From a gamma proteobacterium symbiont of Bathyaustriella thionipta (GTDB lineage Bacteria; Pseudomonadota; Gammaproteobacteria; Chromatiales; Chromatiaceae), in NCBI GenBank assembly GCA_025656895.1, contig JAHXHF010000076.1, positions 1 to 7,349 on the forward strand: a stretch of DNA of 7,349 nt, given 5' to 3'. The position numbers and the translations under genes are program-made. Shown here piece after piece: positions 1 through 5,668 of the stretch (positions within the stretch are counted from its first letter, which is position 1; each line of letters starts with the position of its first letter). Under the pieces are notes generated by a model, which saw only the letters and a program-made list of their open reading frames with translations, had not been told where the DNA came from and did no database searches.

Positions 1-149
1 ATACAGGCATTATAATCTTTAGTCCACTGAACAGTATATAGATTATTGTTTTTCTTAGGGTTTAATCGTTTTCGTTCAAACACTAAATAGCCTAAGCCAG
101 AATAATCGGAGCTACCATTGAATGACAGGTAAAAAGTGAGATCACATAA
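1..149. other. Non-coding stretch, probably decayed sequence left of the ligase remnant
   Basis: This AT-rich stretch holds no open frame of useful length and no RNA gene that I recognise. It lies where the body of the truncated acyl-ACP synthetase would be expected, but I could not find its motifs in any plus-strand frame, so either decay is advanced or unrelated sequence has replaced it. Confidence 0.4.
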
Positions 150-367
150 GTGGTACTGCCAGATGAGAAAAAGGTGAAATACTGATTCTGCTATTCGCGG
201 GAAAATTAACAGAGCCTGCACTGAAAGCACAGATCAAAAATTCTGAATTGCCGCCCATCATGCGCCCGGCGCAACTCATAAAGGTTGATACTATTCCCAG
301 GCTGGGTAGTGGCAAGAGCGATTTTTCAGCGGCTAAAAAAATGGCTGAAAGTTGTTTGTCGGGTTAA
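150..367 (+). pseudogene. 3' remnant of an acyl-ACP synthetase / Aas-like adenylate-forming enzyme
   Basis: From 167 a frame runs open to TAA at 365-367 and reads like the C-terminal subdomain of an acyl-[ACP] synthetase or the ligase half of Aas: GEILILLFAG, then LPPIMRPAQLIKVD, then IPRLGSGKSDFSAAKKMA. The lysine of LGSGKSD (codon 314-316) matches the C-terminal catalytic lysine of the AMP-forming ligase family. Just upstream, another frame (150-170) reads VVLPDEK. Adding one A to the A-run at 168-172 would join the two as VVLPDEKKGEIL, the expected family sequence, so a 1-base deletion is visible. Further 5' there are stops in all relevant frames, the family's usual motifs cannot be found, and no start exists. 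The stop overlaps the convergent glycohydrolase stop (364-366). The family call rests on motif recall; a related acyl-CoA ligase is possible. Confidence 0.72.
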
Positions 368-1413
368 TAAGGTGGCAGCAAACGCCTGAAACCGTGCGCC
401 AGAATCAACAGCATAAACAGCAGATTGCGCAGTAAGGCAAACGGGTAAAAAATGCTGGGCGTAGTTTGCTTTTGTTTCACACTCAGCGCCAGGGTATTTC
501 CCAGACGGCTGATCCAACGGGTGGAGCGGGGGAAATCGGTCAGTTTTGTCAGCCACCGGGCGGGAATGCCGTTCGGTCCGACACGGGCTCCGATAATACC
601 GCCGACAATGGCTGCTACGGTATCGGTATCACCGCCACACAATACTATTTCTGTTATCGCCTGTTCAAACTGATCCGGCAAGCGCAGGCAAATCTGCAAG
701 ACTACTGTAAGGCTGGCATAACAGTAACCGGATACACCCTTGCCCATACCATTGTGTTGGCAGAACTGCATTGCGGTTTCATTGCTGGTGGCGCTGGCTA
801 TGGCGGCTTTTATCAGCTTGTCCAGATCTTCGTCTATCTGAATATGATGGCACAGTTGCTGTTGCAGTTGATGGGCCGTAATGGGTTTTGAACGGCTTGC
901 AAGACTGGCCATCCAGGCGACTATAAAAGCCGCTTTTTCCGCTTTCGGGTCGGTGTGTGTTATGCGCGTACTGATCGATATCAGTTGCTGCATCAGGGCG
1001 GTATCATGGCCGGCATAAACACCGATGATGGCGCTGCGCATCATAGGGCCATTGCCGGCTGTGAATACACCACTGCTGCGGGCACTGAAGCCCAGCCACA
1101 ATTTCATGCAGGCGCGCAAGGTTCCCAGACCGATACCGGCAGGCAGTGCGGCCACCCACCAGCGCATGCGCCAGCCAAGTTGTGAACGAAAAGACTGCGG
1201 CTTGCCGGCGCTGGCAATCAGTGCCTGGGCCACCATGCAGCTATGTTCGCTGTCATCGGACAGCATGCCATGACCTAATAACAACCTGTGCCGGAGAGGA
1301 TTAACGGCCCATTTTTGAACACGGCGGGCGGAAAGGCCTTCATAAGGCAGGCCGATGGCGTCTCCTACGGCGGTGCCCAGCAGACAGCCGTTTATGCTTT
1401 TGTTGTCAGTCAT
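364..1413 (-). CDS. ADP-ribosylglycohydrolase (DraG/ARH family) with C-terminal hydrophobic tail
   Basis: The 349-residue protein is predicted to remove ADP-ribose from a modified protein, nucleic acid or small molecule. The N-terminus GCLLGTAVGDAIGLPYE (residues 9-25) is the hallmark opening of the ADP-ribosylglycohydrolase fold. The Mg-binding motifs are present: SDDSE at 52-56 (T/S-D-D ligands), NGPMMRS at 121-127, THTDP at 152-156 and GGDTDT at 260-265. After the catalytic domain, residues about 322-338 form a hydrophobic helix followed by HGFRRLLPPY, so the protein may be anchored to the inner membrane by its tail with the enzyme in the cytoplasm. The start is firm: ATG at 1413 overlaps the upstream stop as ATGA and has a strong AGGAGGA at 1422-1428. 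It is the last gene of the operon. The substrate is unknown, and no partner ADP-ribosyltransferase lies in the window. The family call is secure; the membrane tail is an inference from hydrophobicity. Confidence 0.92.
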   Translation of the reverse strand: MTDNKSINGCLLGTAVGDAIGLPYEGLSARRVQKWAVNPLRHRLLLGHGMLSDDSEHSCMVAQALIASAGKPQSFRSQLGWRMRWWVAALPAGIGLGTLRACMKLWLGFSARSSGVFTAGNGPMMRSAIIGVYAGHDTALMQQLISISTRITHTDPKAEKAAFIVAWMASLASRSKPITAHQLQQQLCHHIQIDEDLDKLIKAAIASATSNETAMQFCQHNGMGKGVSGYCYASLTVVLQICLRLPDQFEQAITEIVLCGGDTDTVAAIVGGIIGARVGPNGIPARWLTKLTDFPRSTRWISRLGNTLALSVKQKQTTPSIFYPFALLRNLLFMLLILAHGFRRLLPPY

Positions 1414-2333
1414 GTGCTTCTTCCTCCTGCCTTTTCATTACGCAGCAGATTAAGACATTGCTCAGCCACACCGATTGTCACCCGGGTGCCCCAGTTAAAC
1501 TGCAGAAAATCGTTCTCAATGCCATCACCAAAAATAATACCGTTGCTGTTCATTTCTGAAAGTACCTGTAATTGAGCATCCTTGTGCAGCAGGCCGGCGG
1601 TTAATGATGTTCCGCTGGCGTTGCCGGGAAAAGCCTCGCGCACGTAGAAGGCCAGCGTCCTGTTTTCCGGTTGCGGTAGCTTGAGTTGATCGGCACGTTC
1701 TCTGTGGATAGAACGTGCCCAGCCGCTGGAGCCTGTGCCGCTGGCGACAATAATGCCGGATGAAGATTGATGTTCGGAACGATCTTCCCGGCGAATAACA
1801 TAACGAGCCGACTGATGACTGCGATGGCCGATAAAAAGTTCATTCAGCGCTACTAATGTTTGTCCGTTATCCAGACAGGCTTTTACCATGGTGCGTTGCT
1901 GCACGGCAGGCTCGCCAAACATGGCATCCTCAAGAATGTCGGATATTTGATCAGCCGCGAAGGGAACCAGGATGCCTTCATTGAACGTCTGGTCTGGATT
2001 AACGCCGATAACGCGCTGCCCCTGAAGATATTTGGCAACATTTGCAACCAGTCCATCCTGGCCAACGGCAATCACCAGATCCTGTGGTTCAAACAGAAAT
2101 CGATCCAGTTCTTCTCGCCGCACCCGGTTCCGCCGCCAGTCAGCAGGAATCTGGCTTGTTACCCGCTGTAAAGCCTGCATGACGCGTTGATGGCGGCGTT
2201 CCAGTTCCGCTATGGATTGTCGGCGAGAAGACAGAAAGAATTCGGCCTGACCACGGGTAGCGTGATGCGCGATCAGCATTTCATAGTCTGTATCCCGTGT
2301 GATCACAACTACCCGTGGCGAGTGCCGACTCAT
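1410..2333 (-). CDS. Divergent NAD kinase-like protein (diacylglycerol/NAD kinase fold)
   Basis: The 307-residue protein resembles ATP-NAD kinases, which phosphorylate NAD to NADP. Visible motifs in order: QDLVIAVGQDGLVANVAKYL (85-104), at the place of the GGDGT loop; VIGVNPD (108-114), like the usual GVN; ALNELFIG (162-169), like the NE motif that contacts NAD; SGIIVASGTGSSGWARSI (192-209), like the glycine-rich DGxxxSTPTGSTAY strand; and a C-terminal beta region with FGDGIEND (268-275). The catalytic aspartate position (D93) is kept, but the loop is GQDGL instead of GGDGT, so a different phosphoryl acceptor or donor is possible. The N-terminal 70 residues are rich in Arg and Gln and form a probable helical extension. 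ATG at 2333 follows the SPFH stop after 4 nt, with only a weak Shine-Dalgarno, so translation is probably coupled. Housekeeping nadK is expected elsewhere in the genome. Confidence 0.8.
   Translation of the reverse strand: MSRHSPRVVVITRDTDYEMLIAHHATRGQAEFFLSSRRQSIAELERRHQRVMQALQRVTSQIPADWRRNRVRREELDRFLFEPQDLVIAVGQDGLVANVAKYLQGQRVIGVNPDQTFNEGILVPFAADQISDILEDAMFGEPAVQQRTMVKACLDNGQTLVALNELFIGHRSHQSARYVIRREDRSEHQSSSGIIVASGTGSSGWARSIHRERADQLKLPQPENRTLAFYVREAFPGNASGTSLTAGLLHKDAQLQVLSEMNSNGIIFGDGIENDFLQFNWGTRVTIGVAEQCLNLLRNEKAGGRST
1422..1428 (-). promoter_or_regulatory. Ribosome binding site of the glycohydrolase gene
   Basis: On the minus strand AGGAGGA lies 8 nt before the ATG at 1413, inside the last codons of the NAD kinase-like gene (its ...AGGRST end). 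It fixes the glycohydrolase start and indicates that this gene is translated strongly although it overlaps its neighbour. Confidence 0.75.
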
Positions 2334-2337
2334 TGAG

Positions 2338-3531
2338 CTAGTCCCGACTCATATTTTGCAGCGTTTGTGCGCCGGCACCGAAGAGATCGGCCAGATTGGT
2401 CTGCAACACGTCTGGGGTAATATTAATGTGTTCAATCTTCTTCAATTTACCGGCTACCTCTTGCAAAGCCAGTGCAAAAACGACATTGGCGGGCAGGTTT
2501 TCATACACCGCCATGCGCTCTTTAACTCCCGCCGCCTCGGCCAGACCAACGGCTTGCATTTTTTCCGCTTCGGCCAGACCTTCGTTACGAATCGCCTCGG
2601 CTTCAGCCGCACTGGTCTCACGACGATTTACTGCACTGGTTTCAGCCGCTAAACGCTGGCTTTCGCTGTCAGCCGAAGCACGTAAGCGCGCCTGCTGAAT
2701 CTCAGCTTCTGTGTGAGCATTATTCCGTTTGATGCTTGCTTCGCTTTCAAGCTGCTTGCGATCAATTTTGGCTTTTGCCAGGGTTTCATTGGCACCGGCT
2801 TCTTCCTGCACCCGACGGCGTTCATTCTGGCCATTTTGTGCAATCAAATGCTCTTCCCGGGTGGCCAGTTCAATACGAATCTGCAACTCATTTTCAGCAA
2901 TGGCACTTTCCTTTTCCACTGCCAGGGCGCGGCGTTGAAAAGTGGCCTCATCCGCATTCTGCTGAATCCGCTCATGGGTTGGAATCTGCAAGGCCCTTTC
3001 CAGTTCAGCGCTGGCGTTAAGTTCAATCACACGCAGACTGACCAATTGCACACCCAAACCTTCAAAGACAGCTTCATTGGCAAAATTGTTCTCGATGGCT
3101 TTTTGTAAACGCTGCGCGCCTTCTGTTACCAGTTCCTGTACCGGACTGCATGCCAGCTGTTTAACCGCATGTTTTTGCAAAGTGCCGCTGAACAGATTGC
3201 CCATTTGCTCAATGGGCTGACCAAGATATTGCCCACTTTTCAGGTCTATGGAAAAATCCAGGCGTTCCGCCAATACTTGTGGATCAACAACCCGATAGCT
3301 TAATTCACCCTGCACAGTCACATTCTGGAAATCGAGCGAACGACCCTGAAAAATGAATTGCAGTTCCCGATCATCGGTGGGTACTTCAACAATACCGCTG
3401 TCGACTGGCAAAAACCAGAAAGCCAGACCTTTGCCACTGGCGACTTTTTTCCCTTTTCTGTAGTGAATGACATAAAAATTCGGCTCACTGCGAGAGTGTG
3501 TTAAAAATCCGTATTTTTTAATATTACTCAT
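2338..3531 (-). CDS. SPFH/band-7 (flotillin-like) coiled-coil protein
   Basis: The 397-residue protein has three parts. Residues about 15-185 look like an SPFH/band-7 domain (VPTDDRELQFIFQGRSL, VTVQGELSYRVVDP, then GVQLVSLRVIELNASAELERAL at its end). Residues about 185-340 are a long charged Ala/Glu/Gln/Arg helix with many AEAE and EKE repeats, typical of the oligomerising coiled coil of flotillins. Residues 345-397 form a short C-terminal cap (NLPANVVFALALQEVAGKL). Unlike stomatin, HflK/C or QmcA, the N-terminus has no transmembrane helix, only KGLAFWFLPVD at 34-44, so it is either soluble or attached peripherally. SPFH proteins form large rings or cages on membranes; here the likely role is a scaffold for the NAD/ADP-ribose enzymes encoded beside it (inference). 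The start is supported by GAGAGGTG ending 4 nt upstream. The domain call is secure and the cellular role is unknown. Confidence 0.85.
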   Translation of the reverse strand: MSNIKKYGFLTHSRSEPNFYVIHYRKGKKVASGKGLAFWFLPVDSGIVEVPTDDRELQFIFQGRSLDFQNVTVQGELSYRVVDPQVLAERLDFSIDLKSGQYLGQPIEQMGNLFSGTLQKHAVKQLACSPVQELVTEGAQRLQKAIENNFANEAVFEGLGVQLVSLRVIELNASAELERALQIPTHERIQQNADEATFQRRALAVEKESAIAENELQIRIELATREEHLIAQNGQNERRRVQEEAGANETLAKAKIDRKQLESEASIKRNNAHTEAEIQQARLRASADSESQRLAAETSAVNRRETSAAEAEAIRNEGLAEAEKMQAVGLAEAAGVKERMAVYENLPANVVFALALQEVAGKLKKIEHINITPDVLQTNLADLFGAGAQTLQNMSRD

Positions 3532-3535
3532 GTTG

Positions 3536-3543
3536 CACCTCTC
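3536..3543 (-). promoter_or_regulatory. Ribosome binding site of the SPFH gene
   Basis: On the minus strand GAGAGGTG stands just before the ATG at 3531, with the AGGT core 5 nt away. It is the strong feature in the 49-nt gap behind the regulator gene; no hairpin followed by a T-run is seen there, so read-through from the regulator is expected. Confidence 0.65.
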
Positions 3544-3580
3544 TGGTTACTGGTTCGTCATCCCTACTGCGATATGTTGT

Positions 3581-4246
3581 TTACTTGATTACATCAACCC
3601 GCCCGGGGTTTTTAACTCTGTACAGCTTTGCCGGGCGATGCTGGCCCTCTCGTTGCTTATGTCCGGTTTCTTCAATAGCCTCCAGGGCCAGCACCCATTT
3701 GCGAAAATTACGTTTATCCATTTCCTGTTGCAGAATGGTTTCATACACCTGCTGCAACTGGGTCAGGGTAAATTCAGACGGCATAAATTGAAAAGCCAGA
3801 GTGGAATAATCCAGCTTTGCCACCAGTCGCTTGTGCGCCATTTGCACAATTTGCGAATGATCGAATGCCAGCTCAGGCAGTTCGTCCACACCAAACCAAC
3901 CAACCGCCTCCGCATCAGATGCCGCACGAATATGGATCTGGTCAGAAGGAATGAGTGCATACCAGGCCACCGTAACTACACGCTCACGGGGATCCCGCCC
4001 AGGTTCGCCAAAGGTATAAAGCTGTTCCAGATAAACTCCGCTGACACCGGTCTCTTCCTCCAGTTCGCGCCGGGCCGCCTCCTCCAACCCTTCATCCATT
4101 TGCACAAAGCCACCGGGCAAAGCCCATTTTCCCTTATAGGGCTGGCCGCCGCGTTTAATCAGCAGTAATTTCAATTCGGCATTCCGAAGGGTGTAGATGA
4201 CAATATCAACGGTCAATGCCGGATGTGGATATGCGTAGTTGAACAT
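3581..4246 (-). CDS. nrtR: NrtR-type transcriptional regulator (Nudix domain plus winged helix)
   Basis: The 221-residue protein joins an N-terminal Nudix domain (about 8-135) to a C-terminal winged-helix domain (about 150-221), the layout of NrtR, a repressor of NAD metabolism genes whose DNA binding is relieved by ADP-ribose. The Nudix side shows LLLIKRGGQPYKGKWALPGG (27-46) and a complete Nudix box G46-x5-E52-x7-R60-E61-L62-x-E64-E65-x-G67-V68. The winged-helix side shows FTLTQLQQVYETILQ (159-173), DKRNFRKWV (177-185) and the ending AKLYRVKNPGR (206-216), all typical of NrtR. ATG at 4246 has AAGGA 6 nt upstream. It is the first gene of the operon and is preceded by palindromic operator-like sites, which suggests autoregulation. 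The intact Nudix box leaves open that it also hydrolyses ADP-ribose. An ADP-ribose pyrophosphatase without DNA binding is unlikely because of the C-terminal domain. Confidence 0.9.
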   Translation of the reverse strand: MFNYAYPHPALTVDIVIYTLRNAELKLLLIKRGGQPYKGKWALPGGFVQMDEGLEEAARRELEEETGVSGVYLEQLYTFGEPGRDPRERVVTVAWYALIPSDQIHIRAASDAEAVGWFGVDELPELAFDHSQIVQMAHKRLVAKLDYSTLAFQFMPSEFTLTQLQQVYETILQQEMDKRNFRKWVLALEAIEETGHKQREGQHRPAKLYRVKNPGRVDVIK

Positions 4247-4252
4247 GATGGA

Positions 4253-4257
4253 TCCTT
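4253..4257 (-). promoter_or_regulatory. Ribosome binding site of nrtR
   Basis: On the minus strand AAGGA lies 6 nt before the ATG at 4246 and supports that start codon. Confidence 0.6.
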
Positions 4258-4261
4258 CGTT

Positions 4262-4278
4262 AGTGTATTAAGTACACT
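4262..4278. promoter_or_regulatory. Primary NrtR operator-like palindrome
   Basis: AGTGTA (4262-4267) and TACACT (4273-4278) form a perfect 6-bp inverted repeat around the 5-nt spacer TTAAG. It lies 16 bp upstream of the nrtR start codon and covers the predicted transcription start. Position, symmetry and A/T-rich flanks fit a dimeric winged-helix repressor site; that NrtR itself binds here is an inference. Confidence 0.65.
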
Positions 4279-4281
4279 TAA

Positions 4282-4310
4282 ATGTTAGTGTAGCTTTAAC
4301 ACCAAGTCAA
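4282..4310 (-). promoter_or_regulatory. Predicted sigma70-like promoter of the NrtR operon
   Basis: On the minus strand TTGACT (-35, plus-strand 4305-4310) is followed after exactly 17 bp by TAACAT (-10, plus-strand 4282-4287). Transcription would start near 4275, inside the primary operator. The -35 box is good and the -10 box matches four of six consensus positions. Confidence 0.55.
4287..4302. promoter_or_regulatory. Second, weaker operator-like site
   Basis: TTAGTGTA at 4285-4292 repeats the left flank and arm of the primary site (4260-4267). GTGT (4288-4291) and ACAC (4299-4302) keep the same 7-nt spacing as GTGT/ACAC in the primary site, while the arms are less complete. The two centres are 25 bp apart, about 2.4 helix turns. 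The site lies in the -35/-10 spacer of the predicted promoter. Confidence 0.5.
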
Positions 4311-4322
4311 GCATGATCATGC
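4311..4322. repeat. Perfect 12-bp palindrome next to the -35 box
   Basis: GCATGATCATGC is fully self-complementary and directly abuts the predicted -35 element on its upstream side. It could be a regulator site for either divergent transcription unit, or chance. Confidence 0.35.
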
Positions 4323-4762
4323 AAGATATTTCAGAGGCCTTGTGAAAAGGGGGGCTACAAGAAAAATGAAACGAAAAAATGTACAGCACATAATACGGGT
4401 AAAGGGGAAGGTTGGGTCTTTCATCTTGCCTGTGCCGGCAAAGCCAATGGCTCGTCGGCTGAAAAGGCAAAAAGCAAGCCTTGACGTGATACCTGCTAAT
4501 GCCCATTGCAAAATGGCCTTTAGTTCATCGTCTGTCAGTCAGTCTCGTGTTGCGGCTATACTTCAAATATACTGCGCCGGACGCTGAGTTTTTTACGCAT
4601 CGTTATCTCCGCTGTATTGGATAGATCGTTATAGATCAATAGCTTGAAATAAATGATAAAAGTTTTCCCTGGAATGTTAATCGTTTCTCTCTGGATTAGT
4701 ACATTTTACTTTTATTTTTCAAGTAGTTAGCATTCCCGGTAGGCAGCTGGCCAAATCACTTT
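4323..4762. other. Intergenic region between the NrtR operon and the channel gene, no gene recognised
   Basis: About 440 bases separate the operon promoter from the channel start. Short open frames exist here on both strands, but their products (low-complexity, basic or aromatic stretches) match no family I know and lack ribosome binding sites. The region contains a nested hairpin (4426-4470) and a direct repeat ATAGATC at 4621-4627 and 4631-4637. From about 4600 it becomes AT-rich. The channel promoter must lie here, but no -35/-10 pair is convincing; TTGAAA at 4644-4649 lacks a good partner. Confidence 0.5.
4426..4470. other. Three-tier nested inverted repeat, possible structured RNA element
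   Basis: Three sets of perfectly complementary arms share one axis: TTGCCT (4426-4431) with AGGCAA (4465-4470), GCCG (4434-4437) with CGGC (4456-4459), and AGCC (4442-4445) with GGCT (4449-4452) closing an AAT loop. They are separated by small internal loops. There is no following T-run on either strand, so this is not a standard terminator. I cannot match it to a known riboswitch class. It would lie in the channel leader only if transcription starts well upstream. Confidence 0.4.
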
Positions 4763-5668
4763 ATGGAATCTTGCCTGATGATATTTAATAAGTTGCTTGT
4801 GCAATTATGTCTTTTTCTGGAAGCCAGTAATGGCTATGAAAAAGCCAAAGCTATCGCGCGCAACTTTCTGGATGATCCTCGTTCGCCCTACAAACGATAT
4901 TTCGATTCAGGAATGATTCTGCTGGTCCTTATCAGTGTCGCGCTGCTGGTATACACGGTAGACAATCCATTCCAGCCCTGGATGAAATGGGTGGAAGATC
5001 TTGCTGTAACGATCTTTATCGTGGAGTACCTTGCCAGAATATGGATTGTTGGCGATATACATAAAACGGTTATTGATCACTACCGGCAGTCCGAATTTCT
5101 CTGCCTGCCTTTTAGCATTCGCTCGGCTCTGTTCGAGGTCGCAAAGCTCAAGTGGGACTATATCACCAGCCCATTGGCGATTATTGACCTGCTCGCCATC
5201 CTGCCCAGCTATCGGCCTATCCGGTTACTGCGGGTATTTTTGCTTTTCCGGTTATTCAAACTGTTCCGCTACTCCCGCAGCATTCATGGCATGACCGAGG
5301 CACTGGCTGAACGACGCTTCGAGTTTTACATTCTGGCATTCTTCATGGTTTTCGTAGTCACGGCTGCGGCAAGTGCCATCTATGTGTTTGAAGGCGGCCT
5401 GCCGGATAGCAATATCAATAATATCTTTGATGCCATTTACTGGGCCATGGTTACCCTTTCTACAGTAGGTTATGGCGATATTACGCCACACACCACCGAA
5501 GGAAGGGTAGTTGCATTGGCGCTGATCATATCAGGCATTGGGGTTCTTGCCTTTGCCACATCCATTGTTGTAGCGGCCTTTAATGAAAAGATTGGTGAAT
5601 TGCGGGAGCAGGGACATCTCCGAACTGGAGCGCGGTCAGCCTTATATCGTTATCTGTGGCTTTGGTGA
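4763..5668 (+). CDS. Voltage-gated-type potassium channel, six-helix pore part (reading frame breaks before RCK domain)
   Basis: This frame encodes an inner-membrane K+ channel subunit. Helices as seen: S1 about 48-65, S2 about 76-97, S3 about 134-149, the Arg-rich S4 at 151-172 (RPIRLLRVFLLFRLFKLFR), S5 about 187-208, a pore loop with the filter TLSTVGYGDITP (231-242), and S6 about 248-272. TVGYGD is the canonical K+ selectivity filter, and S4 carries basic residues spaced as in a voltage sensor. After S6 the protein reads NEKIGELREQ, the usual linker to an RCK domain, and then leaves that homology for an 18-residue unrelated tail ending at TGA. The RCK domain continues in another frame. The start could also be ATG at 4778 (MIFNKLL), which has GGAA 9 nt upstream; the ATG at 4763 has no good Shine-Dalgarno. 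Confidence 0.85.
   Translation: MESCLMIFNKLLVQLCLFLEASNGYEKAKAIARNFLDDPRSPYKRYFDSGMILLVLISVALLVYTVDNPFQPWMKWVEDLAVTIFIVEYLARIWIVGDIHKTVIDHYRQSEFLCLPFSIRSALFEVAKLKWDYITSPLAIIDLLAILPSYRPIRLLRVFLLFRLFKLFRYSRSIHGMTEALAERRFEFYILAFFMVFVVTAAASAIYVFEGGLPDSNINNIFDAIYWAMVTLSTVGYGDITPHTTEGRVVALALIISGIGVLAFATSIVVAAFNEKIGELREQGHLRTGARSALYRYLWLW

Noticed and set aside
324..350. Inverted repeat TTTCAGC / GCTGAAA as terminator of the minus-strand operon
   Set aside because: The arms are perfect (7 bp) but the loop is 13 nt, the stem is AT-rich and neither strand has a T-run after it; it also lies within the coding remnant of the ligase (SAAKKMAES), which explains the sequence.
3530..4168. 212-codon open frame on the plus strand opposite nrtR
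   Set aside because: It is antisense to a clearly conserved Nudix/winged-helix gene, its product shows no family features and it has no ribosome binding site; a shadow frame.
4426..4520. Possible c-di-GMP (GEMM) or TPP riboswitch in the channel leader
   Set aside because: Short matches such as GCAAAGCC and TGATACCTGCTAATGCC caught the eye, but the other conserved elements of either class (for example CTGAGA of TPP) are missing.
4342..4587. 81-codon plus-strand frame in the intergenic region
   Set aside because: The basic, low-complexity product matches nothing I know, has no ribosome binding site and crosses the nested hairpin; treated as chance.
5603..5668. Programmed +1 frameshift in the channel gene
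   Set aside because: There is no slippery stop-codon context at the shift point, and the pore-frame stop lies about 50 nt downstream; mutation or sequencing error is simpler.
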